Shown here piece by piece: positions 1 through 5,304 of a DNA stretch of 8,925 nt. The stretch is taken from assembly GCA_947447815.1 (NCBI GenBank), contig CANFLJ010000054.1, forward strand, positions 1-8,925, written 5' to 3'. The position numbers and the translations under genes were made by a program. The stretch's first letter is position 1. Each line of letters begins with the position of its first letter. This DNA is from Chitinophagaceae bacterium. Its GTDB lineage: Bacteria > Bacteroidota > Bacteroidia > Chitinophagales > Chitinophagaceae. The notes beneath the pieces are model-generated. The model saw nothing but the letters and a program-made list of their open reading frames with translations, was not told the origin of the DNA and searched no databases.

Positions 1-800
1 AATCCTCCACCAATATTTATTGAGTCAAGCTCTGGACATATTTTCTTTAACTGACAATAAAGATTAATGATTTTATTCAATTCACTCCAGTAATAAATGT
101 CGTCTTTAATCCCTTTGTTCAGGAATATGTGCAACATCTTTAGCTGAAATTTATCTTCAAAACCTTCTATTTCGTCTACGTAAAATTCTAATATATCTTT
201 TGCTCTGATGCCTAAGCGGGAAGTATAGAAAGGGAAAGTAGGCTCTTCTTCGGCTGCTACTCTGATACCCACTTTCAATGGTTGCTTTACACTTCTTTTG
301 TAGGCCTGCAACTCATCTTTATTATCCAGTACTGGTATCACATTCTTAAAGCCCGAGTTCACCAGCTTAGCAATTCTGGATGTGTACGACTTTTGTTTAT
401 ATCCATTACAGATAATAAACGTTTCTTTATTGATCTTCTTTTTAAGATATAGCTGATTGATTATTTCCAAATCATAAGCATAAGAAGTTTCCAGGTGTAT
501 ATTGTTTTTCAAAGCTTCTTCTACCACAAAGGAGAAGTGCGAGCTTTTGGTACAATAACAGTAGTTGTACGTTCCTTCGTACTTATGCTTTTTGAATGCA
601 TTGGCAAACATTGCTTTTGCTCTTTGAATCTGCATCCCGATTTTTGGAAGGTAACTGATTTTTAAAGGAGTACCGTACTTATCTATAAGTTTCTTGATAT
701 CTAAATCATTAAACTGAAGATAACCGTCATCGTTTCTGTCGAAGCCTTCTTGAGGAAAGTGGAAAGTCTGATCGACCAACGAAGTGTAAGTATTATTCAT
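1..800 (-). CDS. speA: Biosynthetic arginine decarboxylase, N-terminal 266 residues (partial)
   Basis: This is a PLP-dependent decarboxylase with an alanine-racemase-type barrel, expected to convert arginine to agmatine for polyamine synthesis in the cytoplasm. The gene starts at an ATG (800-798) and is open through the window edge, so the C-terminal part is missing. Visible marks are the PLP-lysine segment CYCTKSSHF with Lys85, the segment VGIRVAAEEEPTF near residues 177-190, FYTSRLGI at 191-198, and the phosphate-binding glycines INIGGG at 261-266, the last residues present. The N-terminus and the TKSSH motif match the Bacteroidota arginine decarboxylase family as I remember it. A related diaminopimelate or ornithine decarboxylase is less likely. 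It lies downstream of rplT but behind a strong terminator, so it is probably transcribed separately. I found no convincing promoter in the 70 bp upstream, only a weak TATTTTCG box. Confidence 0.88.
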   Translation of the reverse strand, partial: MNNTYTSLVDQTFHFPQEGFDRNDDGYLQFNDLDIKKLIDKYGTPLKISYLPKIGMQIQRAKAMFANAFKKHKYEGTYNYCYCTKSSHFSFVVEEALKNNIHLETSYAYDLEIINQLYLKKKINKETFIICNGYKQKSYTSRIAKLVNSGFKNVIPVLDNKDELQAYKRSVKQPLKVGIRVAAEEEPTFPFYTSRLGIRAKDILEFYVDEIEGFEDKFQLKMLHIFLNKGIKDDIYYWSELNKIINLYCQLKKICPELDSINIGGG

Positions 801-872
801 CTGCTAAAAAGAGGAAAATGGTTAAGTACTTTAATAATGTTTGCGAAAATAAATCATTGAACAATATAAAAT

Positions 873-903
873 AAAAAAAGTCAAAGGTTTACACCTTTGA
901 CTT
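873..903 (-). terminator. Intrinsic terminator of the rpmI-rplT operon
   Basis: Positions 878-888 and 893-903 form a perfect 11-bp inverted repeat (AAGTCAAAGGT and its complement) around a 4-nt loop. Read on the minus strand, the stem runs directly into a T-tract at 879-873. It lies 35 nt after the rplT stop codon and before speA, which is where the ribosomal protein transcript should end. Confidence 0.9.
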
Positions 904-938
904 AGTTAATATTTTCAGATAATTTCTTATGATGAATA

Positions 939-1283
939 TTATTTTACAGAATCAATCAGGGCTTTGAAACTTTCAGGATTGTTCATTGCTAAATCAGCAA
1001 GTACTTTTCTGTTAAGTTCAATTCCTTTCTTGTTCAATCTGTCAATAAATACACTGTAAGTCATTCCTTCTTCTCTAACTGCAGCGTTGATACGCGCAAT
1101 CCAAAGTTGACGGTATTCTCTTTTCTTTAATTTACGGCCTACATAAGCGTAAGTTAAACCTTTTTCAACAACGTTTTTCGCAACGGTGTATACATTCTTT
1201 CTTTTACCAAAGAAACCTTTAGCCTGATTTAAGACTCTTTTCCTTCTTGCTCTTGATGCAACTGCATTTTTTGAACGTGGCAT
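939..1283 (-). CDS. rplT: 50S ribosomal protein L20 (bL20)
   Basis: bL20 binds 23S rRNA early in large-subunit assembly. In Enterobacteria and Firmicutes it also represses its own operon by binding the leader RNA. The 114-aa product has the normal length, and its N-terminus MPRSKNAVASRARRKR is the basic extended tail that threads into rRNA. The middle segment (about residues 38-75) with YAYVGRKLKKREYRQLWIAR is highly typical, followed by the globular domain ending in NNPESFKALI. The ATG at 1283 fits the family N-terminus exactly. It follows rpmI after 75 nt in the same direction and shares its promoter, and a strong terminator follows. The intergenic RNA holds a small GAAA-capped hairpin just before the start codon, which may be a regulatory site. 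Confidence 0.98.
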   Translation of the reverse strand: MPRSKNAVASRARRKRVLNQAKGFFGKRKNVYTVAKNVVEKGLTYAYVGRKLKKREYRQLWIARINAAVREEGMTYSVFIDRLNKKGIELNRKVLADLAMNNPESFKALIDSVK

Positions 1284-1298
1284 AATTAATTATTTTTT

Positions 1299-1321
1299 GT
1301 TAGGCAATTTCTTGCTGTAAC
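1299..1321 (-). promoter_or_regulatory. Hairpin with GAAA loop upstream of rplT
   Basis: On the minus-strand RNA, GTTACAGCAA and TTGCCTAAC flank a GAAA tetraloop. Two 4-bp helices are separated by a small asymmetric internal loop (CA opposite C). The structure ends 15 nt before the rplT ATG. L20 binds rRNA-like operators in its own mRNA in other phyla, so this could be one, but that role is inferred from position only. Confidence 0.3.
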
Positions 1322-1358
1322 GATTTTTAAATTTTGATGATAAACTTGCTTCTGGTGA

Positions 1359-1559
1359 TTATCCCTTTAAACGTAATAATCTTAAAACGAAGTCTTTGTT
1401 TGTGCTACCAACGATTCCTTTCATACGCATTGCTCTTTTGCGTTTAGTAGATTTCTTGGTTAAAATGTGGCGTTTGAAAGCCTTTTGAAATGAAATTTCA
1501 CCTGTGCCGGTTATTTTAAACCTTTTCTTGGCACTTGAGTTTGTCTTTACCTTTGGCAT
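1359..1559 (-). CDS. rpmI: 50S ribosomal protein L35 (bL35)
   Basis: This small basic large-subunit protein is normally encoded just before rplT. The 66-aa product has the standard length and start (MPKVKTNSSAKKRFKITGTG). The Lys/Arg-rich centre, with RHILTKKSTKRKR at about residues 30-42, is characteristic. The gene starts at the ATG at 1559. In most bacteria infC lies immediately upstream; here the next gene upstream is dnaG, and rpmI has its own near-consensus promoter at 1641-1671. Its leader contains two hairpins and an AGGAGGG sequence 22 nt before the ATG. That is notable because Bacteroidota mRNAs usually lack Shine-Dalgarno sequences. Confidence 0.97.
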   Translation of the reverse strand: MPKVKTNSSAKKRFKITGTGEISFQKAFKRHILTKKSTKRKRAMRMKGIVGSTNKDFVLRLLRLKG

Positions 1560-1562
1560 ATA

Positions 1563-1610
1563 TAATCTTATATAGATTACTCCCTCCTGGCGTTCTCATA
1601 CAGATGAGAA
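1563..1610 (-). promoter_or_regulatory. Structured rpmI leader: two hairpins flanking a Shine-Dalgarno sequence
   Basis: Three elements occur in transcript order. First is a perfect 7-bp stem, TTCTCAT/ATGAGAA, with a 4-nt loop (1610-1593). Next is AGGAGGG (1588-1582). Last is a perfect 6-bp stem, TAATCT/AGATTA, with a 5-nt loop (1579-1563). The last stem sits between the Shine-Dalgarno sequence and the ATG. When folded, it would cut the linear 22-nt spacing to about 5 unpaired nucleotides. A translational control role, for example autoregulation by a ribosomal protein, is inferred and not shown. Confidence 0.45.
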
Positions 1611-1640
1611 ACTTATTGAGCCTTGTGGGAAAATGGAGCG

Positions 1641-1671
1641 CAAAAGTAGTGGTTTGATTCTAATTAGCCAA
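1641..1671 (-). promoter_or_regulatory. Bacteroidota primary-sigma promoter for rpmI-rplT
   Basis: On the minus strand, TTG (1671-1669) is followed by exactly 20 bp and then TACTTTTG (1648-1641). This matches the Bacteroidota -33 TTG / -7 TAnnTTTG consensus with normal spacing. Transcription should start near 1635, giving a leader of about 75 nt before rpmI. Confidence 0.75.
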
Positions 1672-1695
1672 TATTTTATTCAGATACCTGCAGAT

Positions 1696-3627
1696 TTACT
1701 TCAAAATGACGGTCCCTAACTGCTCTGTAATCTCTTTTTCCATCAGTTTTAGGTGTTTATGTACTTCCATCATCTGCATTTGTTTGTCAAAATCAGCAGT
1801 TTCCATTTCCTGCTGATTCTGTGTAGTCATCTTCTTTATCTTCCTCAGCTTAAAATAACAGATACTCATTACCACTTCAATCATCGAGTTGTCCTTGGGC
1901 AAAAAATTCAGTCCCGATTTTTCATCATACCATCTTTCATTCAATTCGTACTTCTCTATGCTGATATTAGTGGCCACAGAACGGAACGAACTATTTTCAT
2001 GGTACAATAACCACTTCGAATCGGGCTCCTGCTTGTCGTAATAAGCCGTTTTGTAAGCCTCATATACCTGTTCCAGATCGGCAATGTCAAAATTGAACTG
2101 CAATAGCTCATCAAAAATGAATTCTGCATAGGTAATGGTATCGTTGTATGGTTTTAACCCATATTCCAGCAGTACTTTCAATAGGTTGTATTCCGTATCC
2201 TGATCCTCGTCTCTTATTAAATTTTCCTGCTCCGGAATGGCAGTTTCCAATTCCTGTGGTTGAAGATAAGCGGCTTCGTCAAAGCTCATTTTCTTATCCT
2301 CTTTTACAATCTTATCCCTTCTGTATTTATTGATAAGATTTGTCAATGCAGCTTCATCTATCTTCAGTAGGGTAGAGCTACGTCGGATGTATTCGCTCAG
2401 TTTCAGAAAGTCTTCCTGCTTGGTAATCTTGCTGAGCGTTTCGGAAATATGATTTACAACATCATTCTTTTTATTAATGTCATTGCCCGCTTCGGCAAGC
2501 ATAATCTCCAGCTGAAAGATGATAAAGTCTTTCTTTTTGGTAGCAATAAAATCATTGAAGGCATCCTTGCCTATTTTATGTACATAACTATCCGGATCCT
2601 CTTTATCGGGTATCAGTACCAGTTTTACATTCAGACCTTCTTCCAATGCCATATCCAGTCCACGCATGGCAGCTTTAATACCTGCTGCATCCCCATCGTA
2701 GATGATGGTAAGGTTCTGGGTATACTTCTTTATTAGCTTCAGTTGATCTGCAGTAAGTGAAGTACCCCCACTGGCTACCACATTTTCAATACCCGCCTGG
2801 TGCAGACTTACCACATCGGTATAGCCTTCTACCAGCAAACATTCATCTACTTTATTGATAGCATTTCTGGCCTGATACATGCCGTACAGTATCTTACTTT
2901 TACTGTACACTTCATTCTCCGGTGTATTGATATACTTAGGGCCTTTACCATCGCCTTTGCCTATGATACGGGCTCCAAACCCAATGATCTTGCCGGTAAT
3001 GGAATGAATAGGAAAAATGATTCTGCCACGATAATTATCTACCCAGTCTTTCTCGTTTCGAGATACTACCAATCCAGATTTTGGATATAAATCCGGACTA
3101 AACTGTTGCTTTATCAATGCCTTAGCCAGAGAATCTCTTTCCTGCGGGTTGTAGCCTATCGAAAACTTCTTGAGTGTATCAAAATTAAAACCTCTTTCTA
3201 TCAGGTAGGATACTGCAATGGTCTTTCCTTCTTCATTTTCTGTCAACTGATCCTGGAAGAACTTAGCAGCAAAGTTGTTCAGGATTATCAGGCTATCAGC
3301 CGTCTGTAATTGTTCTTTTCTTTCGGGCGAAACTTCCGTTTCTTCTATTTCTATCTGATAACGGTTAGCCAGCCAGCGAAGCGCTTCTACATAGCTAAGC
3401 TTATCATGCTCCATCAGAAAGCCAATGGAATTGCCACTCTTGCCACAACCAAAACACTTGTACAGTTCTTTGGTAGGAGAGACGGTAAACGAAGGTGTTT
3501 TCTCGTTATGAAACGGACAATTACCCAGATAATTGGCGCCACGTTTCTTTAGCTTAACGTATTCGCCAATAATGTCCAGAATATCTACTCTGTTCTTTAT
3601 CTGTTCTATGGTATTGTGAGAAATCAT
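1696..3627 (-). CDS. dnaG: DNA primase
   Basis: DnaG synthesises the RNA primers for replication and works with the DnaB helicase. The 643-aa protein has the full normal architecture. The N-terminal CHC2 zinc finger uses Cys37, His40, Cys58 and Cys61 (CPFH and CFGCG). The RNA-polymerase-like basic domain includes YRGRIIFPI at about 199-207. The Toprim catalytic core has EGYTD (Glu267, Asp271) and YDGDAAG (Asp311, Asp313), followed by EDPDSY at 343-348. A longer, less conserved helicase-interacting C-terminal region follows. The ATG at 3627 gives the standard start MISHNTIEQIKNRVDILDII. Its 5' end is only 31 nt from the stop codon of the RelE-like toxin gene. A TATATTTG -7 box at 3642-3649 could supply its own promoter, though without a clear -33 TTG. 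No terminator is evident after it. Confidence 0.98.
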   Translation of the reverse strand: MISHNTIEQIKNRVDILDIIGEYVKLKKRGANYLGNCPFHNEKTPSFTVSPTKELYKCFGCGKSGNSIGFLMEHDKLSYVEALRWLANRYQIEIEETEVSPERKEQLQTADSLIILNNFAAKFFQDQLTENEEGKTIAVSYLIERGFNFDTLKKFSIGYNPQERDSLAKALIKQQFSPDLYPKSGLVVSRNEKDWVDNYRGRIIFPIHSITGKIIGFGARIIGKGDGKGPKYINTPENEVYSKSKILYGMYQARNAINKVDECLLVEGYTDVVSLHQAGIENVVASGGTSLTADQLKLIKKYTQNLTIIYDGDAAGIKAAMRGLDMALEEGLNVKLVLIPDKEDPDSYVHKIGKDAFNDFIATKKKDFIIFQLEIMLAEAGNDINKKNDVVNHISETLSKITKQEDFLKLSEYIRRSSTLLKIDEAALTNLINKYRRDKIVKEDKKMSFDEAAYLQPQELETAIPEQENLIRDEDQDTEYNLLKVLLEYGLKPYNDTITYAEFIFDELLQFNFDIADLEQVYEAYKTAYYDKQEPDSKWLLYHENSSFRSVATNISIEKYELNERWYDEKSGLNFLPKDNSMIEVVMSICYFKLRKIKKMTTQNQQEMETADFDKQMQMMEVHKHLKLMEKEITEQLGTVILK

Positions 3628-3641
3628 ATTTTGTATTGAGG

Positions 3642-3649
3642 CAAATATA
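3642..3649 (-). promoter_or_regulatory. Candidate -7 box for dnaG
   Basis: TATATTTG on the minus strand fits TAnnTTTG exactly and lies 14 nt before the dnaG ATG, in the gap after the toxin gene. No TTG was found at the expected -33 distance, which would fall inside the toxin reading frame, so this is tentative. Confidence 0.35.
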
Positions 3650-3658
3650 TTTGAATTA

Positions 3659-3985
3659 TCAGGATATAATCTTTAGTAATTCTTCTAATTCTTTATCAGT
3701 AAGGGTTTCTCTTTCTGATTTGTCATAAATAGATAACAAATAAACAATTGTATCCTCAATTACTATATTGGTAATTATTCTGGCACCTCCAGATTTGCCT
3801 TTACCTTTTGAAGCTATGGCAATACGAATTTTAAAACAATTGTTACTAAGCTTAATTCCTTGTTCAGGGTTTTGTTCAAGACTTATAATAAGTTCTAAAA
3901 ATTCTTCTTTTAGTGAAGAATATTTATTAGACAATCGTTTTAATTGTCTATCAAAAGGAGGGATTGTTATTACACTATAACTCAT
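3659..3985 (-). CDS. RelE/ParE-family type II toxin
   Basis: RelE-type toxins are small basic ribonucleases that cleave mRNA on the ribosome and are held inactive by the antitoxin encoded just upstream. The 108-aa protein has the family pattern. It starts with a strand and FDRQLKRLSNKYSSLKEEF at 11-29, continues with FKIRIAIASKGKGKSGGARI at about 51-70, and then VYLLSIYDKSERE at 81-93. It ends in a helix, TDKELEELLKII. Basic residues Lys52, Arg54, Lys60-Lys64 and Arg69 and the late Tyr87 are candidates for RNA binding or catalysis, by analogy only. Its ATG (3985-3983) overlaps the antitoxin stop codon, giving an 11-nt overlap that indicates coupled translation. No truncation is apparent. dnaG starts 31 nt after it with no terminator between, so read-through into the primase gene is possible. 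Confidence 0.88.
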   Translation of the reverse strand: MSYSVITIPPFDRQLKRLSNKYSSLKEEFLELIISLEQNPEQGIKLSNNCFKIRIAIASKGKGKSGGARIITNIVIEDTIVYLLSIYDKSERETLTDKELEELLKIIS

Positions 3986-4181
3986 TGTATAAATCTCTAG
4001 CGGATTTAAGTTTAATTTTTCCTTTTTTAGCCAAAGCTAGGTTATCTACTGCCTCTTTTATTTCTTCTATTATGATAGCCTTTTCGTTTGAAATAGTTTT
4101 TGTTTTTACATAAGGCAATGATTTCAATACTTCCATTAAGTGTATTGCTTTATTATCTTTTATATCTAATAATACTCTCAT
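3975..4181 (-). CDS. RelB-like antitoxin of the RelE-type toxin
   Basis: This 68-aa protein is predicted to neutralise the downstream toxin and probably represses its own operon. Visible parts are an N-terminal strand, MRVLLDIKDNKAIHLMEVLKS at about 1-21, and a middle helix, IEEIKEAVDNLALAKKGK at about 38-55. The Lys-rich tail KLKSARDLYNEL is the usual toxin-wrapping end of Bacteroidota antitoxins in this group. It is not a canonical named RelB; assignment rests on this general pattern and on the 11-nt overlap with the toxin. The gene ends in TAG, so TAG acts as a stop in this genome. A small palindrome, ACCAAAATGGT at 4200-4210, lies just upstream and could be an operator. Confidence 0.82.
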   Translation of the reverse strand: MRVLLDIKDNKAIHLMEVLKSLPYVKTKTISNEKAIIIEEIKEAVDNLALAKKGKIKLKSARDLYNEL

Positions 4182-4199
4182 AGTGTTTATTTTATAATT

Positions 4200-4210
4200 A
4201 CCAAAATGGT
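4200..4210. promoter_or_regulatory. Possible antitoxin operator palindrome
   Basis: ACCAAAATGGT is an 11-bp palindrome (4-bp arms, 3-bp centre) located 19-29 bp before the antitoxin ATG. Antitoxins of this type commonly bind palindromes at this place. The match is short and could be chance. Confidence 0.25.
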
Positions 4211-4244
4211 CCCAAATTAAAAGTGAAAATTATTGAAAAATGAA

Positions 4245-4421
4245 TTAACTATATTTATTAATAATAAACTCCTTATAACTTTCTTTAGTATAAGTATCTG
4301 ATGTATATTGAATGATGCCAGATAAGCTTTTTACCAATGGGGTTATATGTTCATTCTTGGTATGATTGTAGGTCGTTTTTTCAATTATATCTTTTCCCAT
4401 ATTTAATTTAGTATCCATCAT
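4245..4421 (-). pseudogene. Shrunken DUF6364-type antitoxin remnant
   Basis: The short protein has both ends of a DUF6364-family antitoxin: MDTKLN at the N-terminus and TPLVKSLSGII followed by KEFIINKYS at the C-terminus. Intact members, as I recall them, are about 80 aa, with a helical segment (AKxYAKxxxxSLSKLIExYL type) in between. Here the chain jumps from KDIIEKTTYN to HTKNEHITPL, so most of that segment is missing. DUF6364 proteins normally precede a PIN-domain toxin, but nothing PIN-like follows in the 63 nt before the RelB-like gene. An ATG at 4436 is also in frame, but it overlaps a TATATTTG -7 box (4434-4441), so I prefer 4421, or 4424. The frame remains open, so a short protein could still be made. 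Confidence 0.6.
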
Positions 4422-4433
4422 AAATATTTCCAT

Positions 4434-4441
4434 CAAATATA
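4434..4441 (-). promoter_or_regulatory. Candidate -7 box for the DUF6364 remnant
   Basis: TATATTTG on the minus strand is an exact TAnnTTTG match. Transcription would begin near 4427, a few nucleotides before the ATGs at 4424 and 4421. There is no clear -33 TTG. Confidence 0.3.
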
Positions 4442-4486
4442 GATATTTTGTACGTTCTAATATAAGATTTGTAATAAACCAGTTAT

Positions 4487-4804
4487 TTATGCTGCAATTG
4501 CATCTTTCGGTTTGAGTACTTTTCTTAATTCATCTCTTAAAAAGCCTTTTAAACTGAGGTCTTCGTCTAGTAATACCCAATGTACGCCCGTTCCCTTTGC
4601 AATTAATTCAAACTGTTCCAGTTTTTGTTTTGTTGCAGATTTTAAAGAAGCATAATCAGAAAGCTTTTGATGAAGAACCGCTTTGGTATTCAACAATATT
4701 ATCATCATATCCAGTTCTGGATGAAAATCAATTGTTTCAATTCTGATATTTTCTTCAAATATCAGTTTCTCAATAGCATCAAAATTATTTACCAAAGTGT
4801 TCAT
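4487..4804 (-). CDS. DUF2442 domain-containing protein
   Basis: This 105-aa small soluble protein has no signal peptide. The DUF2442 pattern occupies about residues 25-90. It includes a substrate-like strand region around HPELDMMIILLN, the segment LHQKLSDYASLKSATKQKLEQFELI, and GTGVHWVLLDEDLSLKGFLRDE, which is the family's GxGIHWxxLDEDLSxxGLL signature. Members are very often encoded directly after a DUF4160 gene. The same is true here: the start overlaps the end of a DUF4160 reading frame by 20 nt. That DUF4160 partner carries two nonsense codons, so this gene may now lack its partner and its translational coupling. The molecular function of the family is unknown to me; a toxin-antitoxin or regulatory role is only a guess. 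The protein itself looks complete. Confidence 0.8.
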   Translation of the reverse strand: MNTLVNNFDAIEKLIFEENIRIETIDFHPELDMMIILLNTKAVLHQKLSDYASLKSATKQKLEQFELIAKGTGVHWVLLDEDLSLKGFLRDELRKVLKPKDAIAA

Positions 4805-5024
4805 TCCATTTGTTTTTAAATAGTTCGTAGTTATTTACTATATGCGCTATTATATCATTAATATCTTTATTACTAAAAGAATGCATATAGGCAATTGTTA
4901 TAGATGGTTGCAACTATACTTTCCCTTCACCACTACCTTTAATAACATGTATATGAAAAGGTTCATTATTCTAGCTATTATAAAAGAAAAACCTGAATCC
5001 ATTAGTCGTTAATACAGTAGTCAT
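4785..5024 (-). pseudogene. DUF4160 protein gene broken by two in-frame TAG codons
   Basis: Reading from the ATG at 5024, the frame gives MTTVLTTNGFRFFFYNS, a TAG stop (4973-4971), NNEPFHIHVIKGSGEGKV, and a second TAG (4916-4914). It then continues with LQPSITIAY and on to ELFKNKWNEHFGK, ending at TAA (4787-4785). Apart from the stops, this is a complete 79-codon DUF4160 domain, with the family hallmarks GxRFFFYS, NEPxHIHV and the C-terminal KWNEFFGK-like end. The second TAG sits where the family usually has Trp (KxWLxP), so it is explained by one TGG-to-TAG change. The last 20 nt overlap the start of the DUF2442 gene. TAG is a normal stop elsewhere in this window, so recoding is unlikely and inactivation is the simplest reading. 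Confidence 0.82.
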
Positions 5025-5031
5025 ATCCTCA

Positions 5032-5039
5032 CAAATGTA
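5032..5039 (-). promoter_or_regulatory. Candidate -7 box for the DUF4160-DUF2442 unit
   Basis: TACATTTG on the minus strand matches TAnnTTTG exactly and lies 7 nt before the DUF4160 ATG. The transcript would be nearly leaderless. The -33 element is weak (TTTT at about 20 bp). If active, it still drives DUF2442 through the broken gene. Confidence 0.4.
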
Positions 5040-5090
5040 GGCTGTGATTATTTGAAATTAAAATAACATAAATTCATTTAATTTTTCTTT

Positions 5091-5109
5091 GGGCGTTCCG
5101 CAAGCGGCC
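5091..5109. repeat. GC-rich REP-like patch
   Basis: The sequence GGGCGTTCCGCAAGCGGCC stands out in a very AT-rich gap. It contains a tight hairpin (CCGC, AA, GCGG), and its GGGC can also pair with GCCC at 5116-5119. It resembles short GC-rich dispersed repeats I associate with Bacteroidota intergenic regions, but no second copy lies in this window, so this is tentative. Confidence 0.35.
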
Positions 5110-5218
5110 GTTGCAGCCCTTCCTATCTATCACTGCCTGTTGCCTATATTTAAACAAGTTCTATAATATTATACTGCAACAAATTCATTGGCAGTGATAG
5201 GATATTGCTTGCTGCAAC
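5110..5218. repeat. 109-bp imperfect palindrome in the 5025-5304 gap
   Basis: Outer arms GTTGCAGC (5110-5117) and GCTGCAAC (5211-5218) enclose a second perfect pair, CTATCACTGCC (5127-5137) and GGCAGTGATAG (5190-5200). Inside that is GTTGC (5139-5143) opposite GCAAC (5176-5180). The nesting gives one long interrupted hairpin with an AT-rich loop. No open reading frame or T-tract accompanies it. It could be a miniature inverted-repeat element, a REP-type element or a structured transcript end for the lipoprotein operon. The rest of 5025-5304 shows nothing else I can name. Confidence 0.6.
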
Positions 5219-5304
5219 TAACGCGAATACAAACTCACTGAATAAATCTTATTTAACTTACCTGAAATTTCTTTTTTATAGATTGAGGAAATACTCTGTA
5301 AATT

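Noticed and set aside
1684..1695. dnaG terminator around the CTGCAG palindrome
   Set aside because: The inverted repeat is only a few base pairs long and no T-tract follows on the minus strand.
1753..3552. Six plus-strand open frames of 61-96 codons
   Set aside because: They lie antisense inside dnaG, which is fully supported by its zinc finger and Toprim motifs, and none has a recognisable domain.
3768..3980. 70-codon plus-strand frame
   Set aside because: It is antisense to the RelE-like toxin, whose frame is supported by family motifs and the antitoxin overlap.
4914..4973. TAG recoding (for example pyrrolysine or a suppressor tRNA) in the DUF4160 frame
   Set aside because: TAG is used as a normal stop by the RelB-like gene (3975-3977) and the Fn3-like gene (8768-8770), so simple nonsense mutation is more economical.
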